Origin: Fragum whitleyi
Lineage: Eukaryota; Mollusca; Bivalvia; Cardiida; Cardiidae
Direction of reading: 5' to 3'
NCBI GenBank assembly: GCA_948146395.1
Contig: OX411543.1
Span: 29,775,558 to 29,839,557, forward strand
DNA length: 64,000 nt
Position numbers and translations under genes: made by a program. Below are positions 21,683 through 33,597 of this stretch, piece after piece; position 1 is the first letter of the stretch; each line of letters begins with the position of its first letter. Below the pieces are notes generated by a model that searched no databases, was not told where the DNA came from, and saw only the letters and a list, made by a program, of their open reading frames with translations.

Positions 21683-21891
21683 ACTGATGGATGTCGACCA
21701 GATTTGACTTTGGTCCTTTGATGACCCATTTCAGATTAAAAAAGAATACTGTGAATAGATGAAAACTATGTCTTATATAGACGGAGATCATTTCTCTAAA
21801 TATAATTAAGTGGATATTTTCATTTTCTAAGAACTTAATGATGGATATCAACCAATTATCCCTTGAATGTGCCTTGGGTGAACCAAAATTA
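21683..21891. other. Spacer between two SINE copies
   Basis: AT-rich; nothing recognised. Confidence 0.35.
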
Positions 21892-22072
21892 CTGATTGAT
21901 TGATTGAATGGAGTTTAACGCCGCTTTCAACATTTTTTCAGTTATATCGCGGCGGCTGGAGCACCTAACAATGGTTTCCTGGCATTTCTCTCACCAGTAC
22001 AACCACCACATCCTTTCCTAGCCCCCAGCTGCTATTACACATAGGTCTACGATTATCAACCCATTGGTGAGA
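21892..22072 (-). mobile_element. tRNA-derived SINE, head-truncated
   Basis: Same family and orientation as the preceding copy. It has a (GATT)n tail at the left and stops at the CCATTGGTGAGAG body word, so the whole tRNA-like head is absent. Confidence 0.8.
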
Positions 22073-22628
22073 GCCAAAATTACTGTGATTAGATTAAAAA
22101 AATATATTTATTTAGCAGGCGGAGACCATTTGTAAATATGTTATTTATGGATCGTGAAATTTTCTTTGCAGAAATATTTCAGCATGTGACAAATAATACT
22201 TATTGACTTGAAATAAACATGCATTCATTCCTTAAATACTCGTCTAAGCTCATCAATATATTCAAGCCTGTTGAGAAAATCAACTGCTCTAGCACCTCTA
22301 GTTTAACTCGAAAATTTGCTTAACTTCTAAGGTGAAAAAATATAGAGCCCAGATTGTAAGTATACTTACAGTACTTTAAGAGCAAGCACACTCCTCTATC
22401 ATAAATTGTAAGAAAAGCATAAAAATACATTATGATAACTTTTGGGGAAGGGATTAAATAGCCAAATTCTTTGTCGAATATTGGTAATGGATATTGGGAG
22501 ATAATTGAAGTAGAAATTGCTTATTTTTTCAACAAACGAACATTAGAAAACAACCATTTCTGTTGCCATAGAAGCACATTCAACAAGCTTAATTTTTATT
22601 TTTGCTTTTGTTAAAATCAAAGCCAATA
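22073..22628. other. AT-rich spacer
   Basis: No supported feature. Confidence 0.35.
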
Positions 22629-23629
22629 TACGAGGGATGGTCCAGAAATTCGTATAATGGGCTTATAACTTTGGCATTTCTGTCTTGTGCAGTGTATAAT
22701 TTGGCGTGTGTGTAGTTCAGTATCTTCGAAGAGTACAAATGTTATCATTTTTTGTGAAATCATATAAAGCGGCCTTAGATTTCGTTACCATAGTAACATA
22801 TGTATGCTTAGGCGGGGGAGCGTAAAAAAATAATGAAAATCTGTTACATTATTCAAATTTTCTGCCGTAACCTCTTTTTGAAATTTCTTGCTAGAGGTAC
22901 ATAATGCCAAAAAGAGAATCAATTGTCATACTTAAAACATTTTTGGAAGAGTTTTTACGGACACATGATAATTTAAATAAAACATAATATTCGAGTGAAA
23001 AACAACCGGACGACTTCATCAAATTGTGAATTCCGTTTATTTTTCGAATTTTGTAATGATCATGGGATATTTACAATTCCTAACCTTTCAGATATTTTAG
23101 AAAAATATTTTTTTATGACAAAAAAGAAGTTTTTGTCAAATTACCTCGTATATTTTAAGCGCGCCAGGCTTTATTAGAGAATAAAGAATGGTATAATGGA
23201 GTTTAAAGAGAATGAAATTGTCTTAATTGATTATAACTACTTTCCAAACTTAAAGGTCCTGCATCTAGGTCTCCACCTCACTAGAAATTGTATTCATATA
23301 AAATTGTACCCTAATTTGAATTCCAAATGAAATGTGGATACTTTCTGCAAGTTATTTTATTAGGCACAGAAAGGCATGTAAGCAAATGGAGACTATACAG
23401 AAAAGAGTAAATAATGACGTCGCATTTGACGTTCTTGCTCCCCCGCCTTAGTGCAGGGTCTATGTTTGTGATTAGTCACTTTACAGCCGCTATGTAACGT
23501 ACACACTCGAAAATTTCCACATTTATTACACAGATGTTGCATTAAAAGAATGTATAATTTTTATTTTGATAATCAACTTTTCTTAAGTTTTAGAACCCCA
23601 TTATACGAATTTTTGGATCAACCCTCGTA
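22629..23629. mobile_element. Mariner-like non-autonomous element with TA duplication
   Basis: The element is 22631-23627 (997 bp), flanked by TA on both sides. The left end CGAGGGATGGTCCAGAAATT is inverted at the right as AATTTTTGGATCAACCCTCG, followed by inverted CGTATAATGGG words. A further inverted pair, AGGCGGGGGAGCGT (22810-22823) against CTCCCCCGCCTT, lies inside, so the inverted ends reach about 190 bp. CGAGGG ends and TA duplication are typical of mariner-type elements. There is no transposase frame; the longest ORF is 60 codons. Confidence 0.75.
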
Positions 23630-23639
23630 TGTCTTATTA

Positions 23640-24385
23640 AGATGCACTAGTAAAAATACAAGAAAATAAGTAATGAATAAATTATTGAACAAGAAAAAAG
23701 GGCATTTTTCATGTCTCAAAAGCAAAAATCCAAGCTTCAAAGGCCCTTATCTTTGAGTGGCGGTTGCTAAGGTAACAAAAATAGAATTAAGGTTCCCGTT
23801 TTAAGGCATTTGTACTTTTATGACATAAGAAGCAATATACACTGACTTATTGGTGTTCCAAAAAAGTCACTTATCACCATTTCTACAGAGACTGCCTGAT
23901 TCTTAGGGAGAGTGCTAATTAAATATTTTACCATATAGAGTATTTTTTAGACATAACAGCTCGTAGATAAGGATGAATATAAAAAGCCTGAAAGAGCATG
24001 TCCCAAGTATTAATTCTGTGAATTTCAGTTGAATTTTGCCAAGTTGTTTTTGAATTAATACTTTTCCTATTTTCACATAATAATTGTACCCTTTTTGGTG
24101 AATCTACAGTCAATAGCTAGTTATCAGCTTGATCAAGATCCTAAGAAAGTATCTGAAAGAGCCCTTCATAAGCGTCATTCCGATGAAATTTGGTTAAATT
24201 CTGACATGTTTTAGAGTAATAGATTTTATATAACACCAAGTAGGACCCTTTTCGGGTGACAAAACAGCTCGAATCGTCCAAATTATCAACCCGATCAAGA
24301 TTAAAAGAGGGAATATGAGAGAGCCTGTCCAATCAGGTTAAAAATCTGTCCAGATAAAATTTCACCAAGCTTATTCCCATAAATA
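23640..24385. repeat. Diverged tandem repeats related to the 29.7-30.8 kb array
   Basis: From about 23930 the sequence repeats CTGAAAGAGCATGTCCCAAG-like, ATTTGGTTAAATTCTGAC and GATCAAGATTAAAAGA-like words at intervals near 150 bp. The same words occur at 29900-30770. Terminal hairpins were not found, so this is probably a decayed tandem-core element interrupted by the next one. Confidence 0.45.
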
Positions 24386-25451
24386 AACAAGCATTCTGAA
24401 GTATTGCATGGCAATACCAAGTCCCCTACCGGATTTATACATATCCCTAAAGGGGTATCTTTTTGGGTGGTAAATGGATTACTACCTCTCCATAACATTG
24501 CAGTTGTATCAGATTTTAGATATCAGCTCAATATCTCTGAGGTTTAAGAAAAAAAGTCCGTAAAACTGATATTTCCTGGTAATTTTCTAAGTCTAGCATC
24601 TGTATCTCCCTGAAAAATCAATGGACCACAACCAAACTCGAACTTGTTCTGAGACTCATTAATGCGGACTCACATACAAAAAATAAGCTCAATATCTCTA
24701 AGGGTTAGGAAAAAGGCTGGAAAACTGAATGTCCTGGTAATTTCCAAGTCCAGCATCCGTATCTTCCACAAAAAATCAATGGACCAGAACCATACTTGAA
24801 CTTGTTGTGTAACTCATTGATGCAGACTCACATACTGAAAATAAGCTCAATATCTCCAAGGGTTAAGAAAAAAACTCGGGAAAACTGAAATTTCTTAGTA
24901 ATTATCTAAGTCCAGCATCCATATCTCACTCTTATATCAATGGACCAGAACCAAACTCGAACTTGTTCTGCAACTCATTTAAGCGGACTCACATACCAAA
25001 ATCAGCTCAATATTTTCTAGGGTTAAGAGAAAAAGTCGGGAAAACTGAAATTTCTTGGTAATTCTCTAAGTCTAGCATCTGTATCTTCCACAAAAATCAA
25101 TGGACCGGAACCAAACTCAAACTCGTTCTGTAACTAATGGATGCAGATTCACATACCAAAAATCAGCTCAATCTGAAGGTTAAGAAAAAAACTCGGGAAA
25201 AACTGAAATTCCTTGGTAATTTTCTAAGTCTAGCATCTGTATCTTCCACAAAAATCAATGGACCGGAACCAAACTCATACTTGTTCTGTAACTCATTGAT
25301 GCGGACTCATATACCAAAAATCAGCTGAATATCTCCAAAGGTTAAGAAAAAAATCCGAAAAACTGAAACACTGGACTGACAGACGGTCGGACGGACAGAC
25401 GGACGGAGTGCAAACCTATAGTCCCCTTCGGATTTCGCCGTAGGGGACTAA
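24386..25451 (+). mobile_element. Helitron-like/pearl-like element
   Basis: Starts AACAAG; a GTATTGC/GCAATAC hairpin lies at 24401-24416. The core (24500-25370) has about five units of 165-175 bp with AAAAATCAATGGACC, GAACTTGTTCTG, AGCTCAATATCTC and GGTAATTTTCTAAGTC words. A GACGGTCGGACGGACAG tract (25381-25406) precedes the terminal CCCCT-tcggatttcgccgt-AGGGG hairpin, then ACTAA (CTAA 25448-25451) and T. Non-coding. Confidence 0.75.
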
Positions 25452-25567
25452 TAAATCGACCAAGCAGAAATGTAGGAAAAATTGGAGTAACATAACGCCG
25501 TGTCTCTGATGGTTGATAAATGCGAAACAATAAATAGTCAAGGACATGTAACATGATAGCAGGAGTT

Positions 25568-25904
25568 AACAAGAGTTGTCGGAGGTCAAAGCTCGACTAT
25601 TCCTTTGGTGGATCAAGTTTGGCATTGGAAATTCAATTAGATGAAAGTCGGGAGAAAAAGAATCTTTGTCTAGTGGCTGATATTATGTCACAGTAGCATG
25701 TGTAAAGTTTCGAAGCAATAGCTTTTAAAGAAACAGAAATATTACAGATAAACAACAATTGCACGTAAAAACTTAACAAAGATTTCCAAGTCCGAAAAGG
25801 GTTATAATTCCACTAAATATCAGAGTAATGAATCTTTGTCTAGAGGCTGATATTATGGTCACAGAAGCTTGTGCAAAGTTTCGAAGCAATAGTAATTGTT
25901 GTAT
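25568..25904 (+). mobile_element. Left part of a tandem-core element (GAGTTGTCGG family)
   Basis: Begins AACAAGAG followed by a GTTGTCGGAGG stem like that at 31379. It then has two units of the roughly 178-bp repeat also forming the core of 31374-32903 (AATCTTTGTCTAG, GGCTGATATTATG, TTGCACGTAAAAACTTAAC). It stops where the large inverted repeat begins, so its right end is lost or continues beyond 28945 near 29430-29470. Confidence 0.6.
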
Positions 25905-26699
25905 ACCAGTTATATCTCTGTTTCTACTTTATATATCTTTTGCTTGGAAAGTTTGCAAATACTTCCATTACCACCATATCATTCTGTAGACAAAGATTGT
26001 CTTCTCTGACTTTTGGCCAAAAGAGCGAAAGTCAGTGACAAAGTACATCCTCCCCTGAGCTCGAGATGAGTTCTCATGGCTCTGTTAAGACATCGCCATC
26101 CTTCAATGTAACGAATTTTAGCTAGGCCAGAAATTCCGAGGTTTTGCTGTTGCCTTAATGTCGTCGTCGTTGTCGTCTTTGCCGTCGTCGTCGTGCAAAA
26201 CTTTGACGTGTTGTGATATATCTGATTCTACTGAAGACACTCGCTTGAAACTTGGCACAAATGTTCAACATCAAAAGAGTAACATATTCTATCAAAGGGA
26301 CAGCTCCATATGCATTTTGTGCAAATATTGCCCCTTTTCGATTTAATTTCTTTGCATTATACAGCACCTGCACACGAGCGTTACACCCATGGCCTGTGCT
26401 TTTGTTAGGAAACCTGTCGCATCAAAATTTCACCTGGCTTACACCCTGAAATAAACAACCCAGCCGATCAGAAATATAGAGAAAACTGGGGAAACACTAC
26501 CCAATAGATTTGATCCGTGATTTATGCGACTCATTAAATCCTGTAGAGCAGTGTAATGTGGTGGCATGATCAATGAGTTAAAAACAAAAAGGACAATACT
26601 TTTGTGTTAGGTGCTTGTAAGAATTTTAAGACAATATGTGAATGGTTCATGCTTCAAGTCGGGTAAAAGATAAAAGAGCCGAGTAGTCCAGAAGGCTTA

Positions 26700-26875
26700 T
26701 TCCATCAATGGGTTAATAATTGTAGACCTATGCTGGAAACAGTTGGAGGCTAGGAAAGGATTTAATGGTAGTACTGATGTGAGAAATACCAGGAATCCGT
26801 TGTTAGGTGTTCAAGCCGCTGCAAAATGACTGAAAGATTTTTAAAAGCAACGTTAAACCCCACCAATCAAATAAA
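26700..26875 (+). mobile_element. tRNA-SINE body in the left arm
   Basis: Plus-strand copy with GTAGACCTATGCTGG, AGGCTAGGAAAGGAT, GAAATACCAGGAATCC and a CAACGTTAAACCCCA 3' end. The tRNA-like head is missing. It is the arm counterpart of 28078-28246, so this insertion predates formation of the inverted repeat. Confidence 0.65.
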
Positions 26876-28077
26876 CAAACAAAGCATAAGGAGTACTTAT
26901 CCTTGTATGATGGCTGAACTGACTAGAATCATTCCTTTCCGAAAATACAAGCAGATTGCCAACTTTTTTCAATCCAAATGGGCTATTTGGACCCATGGAT
27001 TTGATTCTTGGGCGGATCCCTGCAGCTCCTGTATGAAAACTCTTCAGAAGATTAACAAGGTTATTTTAGAAAGGCGGCATCCCCTGATGTAATATAGTTC
27101 ATGGGGTGTATGGATGGTTATAGGGGGAATGCAAGATGTTATGAAATTCAGGGTAGATCCGTGGAACAATGAGTATATCAGAAGATTGAAAAGACAAAAT
27201 TCTTTTAGCATTTTTCTTTTTTCAGTACTAAATATTTTTTTTACAAAAACCTGAACTCATAAATTTTGTACTGAGCACCATATCGTTGGTCATAATTCTA
27301 AAAATAACATGAACTCCATTTCACTGCTCAAATTCAAATTACCAATGACTGCCTTATAATCATACTTATCATTGTTTAAATCCTGTCAGTTTCTTAGGTA
27401 TGTTAGTTTATTTATTAGATGCCTCTGATATAAATCATACTTAACAACGTCTTTGTAAGTCATACAGATGTCATCCCTGAATAGACCGACGCCCTTTCTG
27501 GCACGCCCTGGCCCGTCTTTGGTGATACAACAGAGCTGTTATGACTTCTATATATACATGTATGATAAGTGAGGCAAACAAACATAACAAACCTAAATTG
27601 TGGCAAATCTTATTTTCTAACTACTAATACTTAGACTTGAAACAATATTTTTGACTTTTCAATCTTCACTGAGTATGGTGGCTTTAATTGGTCAAATCTT
27701 TTTGTCATGGCAACTAATTGCATGTAGCACTAGATTACATTGAGCTTAACTGGGGAAAGAGAGTAAAGCTTTGACCATCAACCAATACAATTTTTTTGTC
27801 ATAACATCATACATTTTCCCAACAACAATCCATACACCCCATAAACTTTCATCACAGCATGGGATGTGCCGATTCCAATATTTCTTCTTAATGTTTAAAA
27901 GAGTTTTCATATTTGAATTCCAGTTACCTACACGAAATAAAAATCCATCGGGCCAAATAGCCCATTAGGCTTATAAAAAATGGCTATTTGCTAATATTTT
28001 CAAAAATGATAATTTTCATCCAGCACTACCATCATTCAAGAATAAGAAAAGACATTTGTTCTGTTTGTTTGTTTAAA

Positions 28078-28246
28078 TGCGGTTGAAAGCTGCTTTAAAC
28101 AATCGTTCAGTCATATCCCGGTGGCTGGAGCACCTAACAACGGATTCCTGGTATTTCTCACAATAGTACTACCATTACACCCTTTCCTAGCCTCCAGCTG
28201 CTATCAAACATAGGTCTTCGATTATCAACCCATTGGTGGAGAAAGC
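28078..28246 (-). mobile_element. tRNA-SINE body in the right arm
   Basis: Minus-strand counterpart of the SINE at 26700-26875: GGTGGCTGGAGCACCTAAC, GATTCCTGGTATTTCTCAC, CTAGCCTCCAGCTGCTATC. The head is missing. Confidence 0.65.
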
Positions 28247-28941
28247 CTGTTAGACCGCTAGGCTCTTATCTTTTACTATACTTGCGAACACTTGGCGCAA
28301 AAGAATGCTTTTTTGTTTTAAACTCATTGATCATGCCGCCATGTTACACGGCTCTACAAGATTTAATTAGTTTTCTCTACATTTCTGTTCGGCTGGGTTA
28401 TTTATTTCAGGGTGTAAGCCAGGTGAAATTTTGATGCGACAAGTTTCCTAACATAAGCACAGCCTTTAGATGCAACGCTCGTCTGCAGGTGCTGTATAAT
28501 GCAAACAAATTTAATCGAAAAGGGGCAATATTTGCATAGAACGCATATGGAGCTATCCCTTTGATAGAATATGCTACTCTTTTGATGTTGAACATGTGTG
28601 CCAAGTTTCAAACGAGTGCCTTCAGTAGAATCAGATATATCACAACACGTCAAAGTTTTGCACGACGACGACAGCAAAGACGACAACGACGACAACAGCA
28701 AGGCAACAGCAAAACCTCGGAATTTCTGGCCTAGCTAAAATTCGTTACATTGAAGGATGGCGATGTCTTAACAGAGCCACGAGCACTCATCCCGTGCTCT
28801 TGGGGGGATGTACTTTGTCACTGACTTTCGCTCTTTTGGCCAAAAGTCAGAAGACAAACTTTGTCTAGAGGATGATATAATGGTAATGGATGTATTTGCA
28901 AACTTTCCAAGCAAAAGATTCGGTAGAAACAGATATATAGA

Positions 28942-29086
28942 GAATAACATGTTAGTGTCTTAAAAGATCAATGATATCTGGTCGAGGTTGGGGGAAATTA
29001 TTATGACGAGAATTTGCCGAGTCATGATAATTTCTCACTGCCGAGACCAGATAAAACTGATATTTGAAGACACGTAGATGTTATTC
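28942..29086. mobile_element. Short hairpin (MITE-like) element, 145 bp
   Basis: GAATAACATGTTAGTGTCTT at the left is inverted at the right as GAAGACACGTAGATGTTATTC (given in pieces). The inner arms ATATCTGGTC/GACCAGAT and AAATTATTATGAC/GTCATGATAATTT enclose a short loop. The arms fold nearly end to end. A clear target duplication was not seen. Confidence 0.55.
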
Positions 29087-29152
29087 TGTTTATCATGCAA
29101 TCACAGTTAAAAGTTAACCATTAGAAATCAAGAAAGTCAGGTGAAAGTATTT

Positions 29153-29325
29153 GAATTGATTAATTGAATGGAGTTTTAGGCCGCTTTCGACATTTTTTTA
29201 GTTACATCGCGGCAGCTGGAGCACCTAACAATGGTTTCCTGGTATTTCTCTCACCAGTACAACCACCACATCCTTTCCTAGCCTCTAGCTGCTATCTCAC
29301 ATAGGTCTACGATTATCAACCCATG
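29153..29325 (-). mobile_element. tRNA-derived SINE, head-truncated
   Basis: Tail TTGATTAATTGAATGG, then GCCGCTTTCGAC, GCGGCAGCTGGAGCACC, TTCCTGGTATTTCTCTCACC and ACGATTATCAACCCA. It ends before the tRNA-like region. Confidence 0.75.
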
Positions 29326-29714
29326 AAATTGTTTGAAAATTGTTTCTAAAAATAGACTACATGATATCATGCTATGTTGATATTAGGCCAATACAGGCTT
29401 CATAGCATGATAAAACTGGAATACAACAGTTGCTCGTAAAAGCTTAACCAAGAATGGTAAGTCGAAAAAAGCTTTAAATTCGAGGACATTCAATATGATA
29501 ATGGTCGTTTGATGCATCCGACTCGTTTTCAAAACGACCTATCCTTATGTAGCCAGTTGGTACAATAATTCTGTGAAAGTTTGAAGCAGATTGTATGAAA
29601 CCTGTTGACTCTTATAACAATAACAAAAAAAAAAAAACATTTCCAAGAGGTGTGGACGGGCAGGGAATATGCGATCTCAATAGCTCTTTTGAACTTCAGT
29701 CCGTACTATAAGCT
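29326..29714. repeat. Short inverted repeat and remnant of the 178-bp tandem unit
   Basis: ATCATGCTATG (29367-29377) is inverted as CATAGCATGAT (29401-29411). 29421-29500 then resembles the ACAACATTTGCACGTAAAAGC/TTAACCAAGA part of the 178-bp unit. No gene. Confidence 0.4.
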
Positions 29715-30850
29715 AACAAGAGGGCTTTTGGAAGTTGGTCGCTCACCTGGGAAAATAGCTCTATTACATATGTTTGACTATGCAACCCAAGAAAAAGATA
29801 ACTTCACATTTCATCAACTTAGCTCTTTATTAATCGGAATTCTTTCTACCAAATATGGTTGGAATTGGCAATATAGTTTGGCAATTTAACCTTTAAACTA
29901 TTTTGAGAGGGTTACACCGTAAGCGCAATTCTGAAAAGGTAATGTGAATCTTTCCGTAAAAGTGTAGATGTGTAAAAAAGATTTTCATATCTTTACCCCT
30001 TTTTCAGTAAAACGTCATCACACGTCATAACAGCAGAAATATGCCCATGGACAAATGAAAAGGTATTTTCTGTGAGATATTCGGGAGAAATAATTAATAT
30101 AGAAAGATTCGGATATATAAGGAATTTTACATAAAGGCCGTTTTTTCCATGATACAAAATTAATACTAGTATTGCAAAACAACTAAAATTTCTACGAGGT
30201 CACATTATGAGCAACATGTGAAAGTTTCCAGAAAATCTATCTTAAATTTTATGAGAAGTGTAAACAATAAAATTTGCTAAATGAAAGCAACTTTTCCTAT
30301 AACCAGGCAGTATATCAATATATAACAGGAAACCTCAGAGAGTTTCATCAGAAAAGCCTTTCTCCCAAAAAGCCTAGAGCATATATCAAGCATAATTCCT
30401 TTGAGGTTTCTTGACTTCCGACCAGCAGTTACAGAGAAGATACTTTTTTTTTGATAATTTACTGGGTGGGATCATTTATAAGTGACTCAACAGCCCGCAG
30501 CACCATTGTAACAATGTTATCAGAATGAATTGGCAGGACATGTCCCAAGCACCATTTCTGTAAAGTTTGCTTAAATTCTGACCATAAGTTTCAGAGAAGA
30601 AGATTTTTTCAGGTATTTCAACGCACGAAGTTTTTTTGCGCGACAGCACGTAGCTCCGAAGTTTTCAGTCTGATCAGGATTAAAAGAATGAATCTGAAAA
30701 AGCATGTCCTAAGCATCTTTGCGGTGAAAATTGAATTCTGCCCAGTAGTTTCAGAGAAGATCACAAAAGAAAAAGTTTACGCACGAACGGACACACGCAC
30801 AACGGACTATAAAAAGGTCATACATATATCCCACTAGACTTTGCCCAGAT
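29715..30850 (+). mobile_element. Tandem-core element, right end unclear
   Basis: Begins AACAAGAGGGC with GCTCACCTGGG shortly after. The core has several diverged units of about 150 bp with GCATGTCCTAAGCA-like, ATTCTGCCCAGTAG and TTTCAGAGAAGA words. A degenerate ACGGACACACGCACAACGGAC tract lies near 30785-30810. No clear terminal hairpin with CTAA was found, so the right boundary is approximate. The 94-codon frame at 29605-29889 spans its start and is not supported as a gene. Confidence 0.5.
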
Positions 30851-31373
30851 GATCAAAAAATTATTTGAAATTGAATTAATTTAATTCAAGGGAAATTAAA
30901 AAAAAATTCCGTTCGATGCTCAGAAAACTTAAGAAGAATAGTTTTGGGAATATAATCAATCTGTAGATATAAGGTTATAGATGTACGAAACCTGGTGTTT
31001 TTTTTTTTTTCATTTTTTTTTTCATCCAATATTTGCTTTACATTCTTACAATCGGACGATACATAAGTGACAAATATAGAATTAATACCTATATCATGTT
31101 TATACGAACAGTGAATCTATATATCTTCAAATTCATTGACATTTTTATCTTGATTATTAGATTTATTTTAAGATAACTTTTGTTTATGTATTGATCCAGA
31201 AGACGAGACCAGGGTCAAACTTTCGGAAAACATTATTGGCTAACATATGATAATCAAATTGGAATCTCTTTATTTTTCATTCACTCTTCGGCTGTATAGA
31301 TGTACAAGCTCCAGTGATAGAAATACGCACTTCTTTATATGGACAAATAAAAATCCATTTTAATGGGGTACTA
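30851..31373. other. AT-rich spacer with poly-T tracts
   Basis: T-rich runs near 31002-31025; nothing else recognised. Confidence 0.35.
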
Positions 31374-32903
31374 AACAAGAGCTGTCGGAGGACAGCGAAG
31401 CTAGACTTTTCCTAGTGCTGGATAGTAACAGCAAATCAATATCAACATTGGAAATTCAATAAAATTTAAGTCAAGAGAAAAGAATCTTTGTCTAGAGGCT
31501 GAAATTTTGCTCACAGAAGCCTGTGCAAAGTTTAAAAGAAATATCTTCAGTAGGAACAGAAATACAACTAACATAAACCAGTTGCACATAATAACATAAC
31601 CAAGATTTGAAGGCCAAAAAGGGTTAAAATTCCACTAAATTAAATATCAGAGTAATTAATCTTTTTCTGTGGGCTAATATTATGGTCAAAGAAGCATGTA
31701 TAAAGGTTCCAAGCAACAGCTCTAGTAGATACAGATATTACAGATGTACATCAGTTGCATGTAAAAACTTAACCAAGATTTCTAAGTCCGAAAAGGGTTA
31801 AAAATCTACTAAATTCAATATCAGGGTAATGAATCTTTGTCTAGATGCTGATATTATGGTCACAGAAGCATGTGTAAAGTTTCAAAGCAATAGCTTTTAT
31901 AGAAACAGAAATATTACACATAAACAACATTTGCACGTAGAAACTTAACCAAGATTTTTAAGTCCGAAAAGGGTTAAAATTCTACTAAATTCAATACCAT
32001 ACAATTTAATCTTTGTCAAAAGGCTGATATTATGATCTGCACAGAAGCATGTGCAAAGCTTCCAAGCAATAGCTTTAATAGAATAAGAGATATAACTGAT
32101 TTACAACATTTGCACGTAAAAACTTAACCAAGAATTTCTAGGTCTGAAAAAGGTTAATATTCAATGAAATTCAATATGAGAATAATTAATCTTTGTCTAG
32201 AAGCTGATATAATGGTAACAGAAGCATGTGTATAGTTTCCAAGCAAAAGCCTAGGTAGAAATAGAGATATAACTGATATACAACATTTGCACGTAAAAAC
32301 TTAACCAGGAATTTCTAAGTCTGAAAAGGGTTAAAATTTGATGAAATTCAATATCAGAGCCTTGAATCTTTGTCAAAAGGCTTATATTATGGTCACAGAA
32401 GTATGTGCAAAGTTTCAAAGCAATAGCTTTAGTAGAAATAGAGATATTACAGATATACAACATTTGCACGTAAAAACTTAACCAAGAATTTCTAAGTCCG
32501 ATAAGGGTTAAAATTCCACTAAATTCAATACCAGAGTAATGAATCTTTGTCTAGAGGCTGATATTATTGTCACAGAAGCATGTGTAAAGTTTCAAAGCAA
32601 TAGCCTTTAAAGAAACAGAAATATTACAGATAAACAACATTTGCACGTAAAAACTTAACCAAGATTTCTAAGTCTGAAAAGGGTTAAAATTCCACTAAAT
32701 TCAATATCAGCGTATTGAATCTTTGTCTAGAGGCTGATATTATGGTCACAGAAGCATGTGCAAAGTTTCAAAGCAATAGCTTTGATAGAAACAGAGATTT
32801 TAAACACTTGCACGTAAAAGCCTAACCAAAGCATTACGCCGACGCCGACGCCGACGCCCGGGTGACTGGAATAGCCCCCCTATTCTTCGAATAGTCGAGC
32901 TAA
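31374..32903 (+). mobile_element. Helitron-like/pearl-like element with eight units of about 178 bp
   Basis: Starts AACAAG, then hairpin GCTGTC-ggag-GACAGC (31380-31395). Core units repeat every 177-179 bp (AATCTTTGTCTAGAGGCTG, CACAGAAGCATGTG, AGCAATAGC, TTGCACGTAAAAACTTAACC, TCCGAAAAGGGTTAAAATT). The tract is (GCCGAC)n near 32838-32858 instead of GACGGA. The terminal hairpin CTATTC-ttc-GAATAG is followed by TCGAG and CTAA at 32900-32903. Non-coding. Confidence 0.75.
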
Positions 32904-33597
32904 AAAAGAACAGACATGTAACACATCCAAATCCTAAATATTGCTTATCAATAATTCTATTTCATAATTATTTTAACTAAGTTGAAGATAATTAGTTTTG
33001 TACCATACTTTTAACAATTACCCAGTTTTCTTGATTATTTATTTTCTTTGATACGTCATTTATTTTCGAAGCTAGTTCTAGATGTCGTTTGAAACCAGTG
33101 ACTGTAGGCATAACCTTTTTAAACTTGCTGTTGTAAATATATCTCTTTAATTCTAGGCATAAAATGTCGACCTTTGGTATAATGTCAAAAATCTTTGATT
33201 TTAAAATCTGTTTAAAATCTGGGTAGATTTCATGTATCTGGGTAGACTGCATGTATCTGGGTAGATTGCATGTACGAAACCTCGTAACTATTTTATATTA
33301 CCTTAGTTACGAGGTTTGAAAAATAGTCTTCACAATGTGAACGTCCATAACCTCATGAATATATCTTTGGAATGAAATGACAAGTTATTTCGAAAACTTG
33401 TATCAATGCGTTTAATATGGCTGAAGTCACGGGTGTGGAAAAATTAGTTTTCTCACTTGTCCATGTACAAGTAAAAGTCGATTTCCTACTTGTCAAGGAT
33501 AAAAATGATCTTGTCCACGAAAGATGAATTGATAAATATTGAGAAAACGTTTTTTTCAGAGACGGATTATGCTCCCCGAATAAGGCATTGTCACAAA
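32904..33597. other. AT-rich DNA with a 19-bp triplication and a hairpin
   Basis: TCTGGGTAGA(T/C)T(T/G)CATGTA is repeated three times in tandem at 33218-33274. Just after it, AAACCTCGTAACTA and TTAGTTACGAGGTTT form a hairpin (33278-33319), related to the satellite at 34.7-38.6 kb. An 86-codon minus-strand frame (32992-33252) is open but has no recognisable domain. Confidence 0.5.

Larger units (their letters stand above)
25905..28945. repeat. Large inverted repeat, arms about 1.1 kb, spacer about 0.7 kb
   Basis: Left arm 25905-27125 pairs with right arm 28945-27825. In order: TTGCTTGGAAAGTTTGCAAA, CTTTTGGCCAAAAG, a CATCGCCATCCTTC block, a (GTC)n-type tract, GTGTTGTGATATATCTGATT, the same SINE body inserted in each arm (26708-26875 and 28078-28246), and ATGGGGTGTATGGAT against ATCCATACACCCCAT. 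Arms are perhaps 80-85% similar by eye. No terminal duplication was identified. Several short open frames occur in both arms and are not convincing genes. Confidence 0.75.

Noticed and set aside
32992..33252. 86-codon Lys-rich minus-strand frame
   Set aside because: Begins inside a 19-bp tandem repeat and shows no recognised domain; cannot be supported as a gene.
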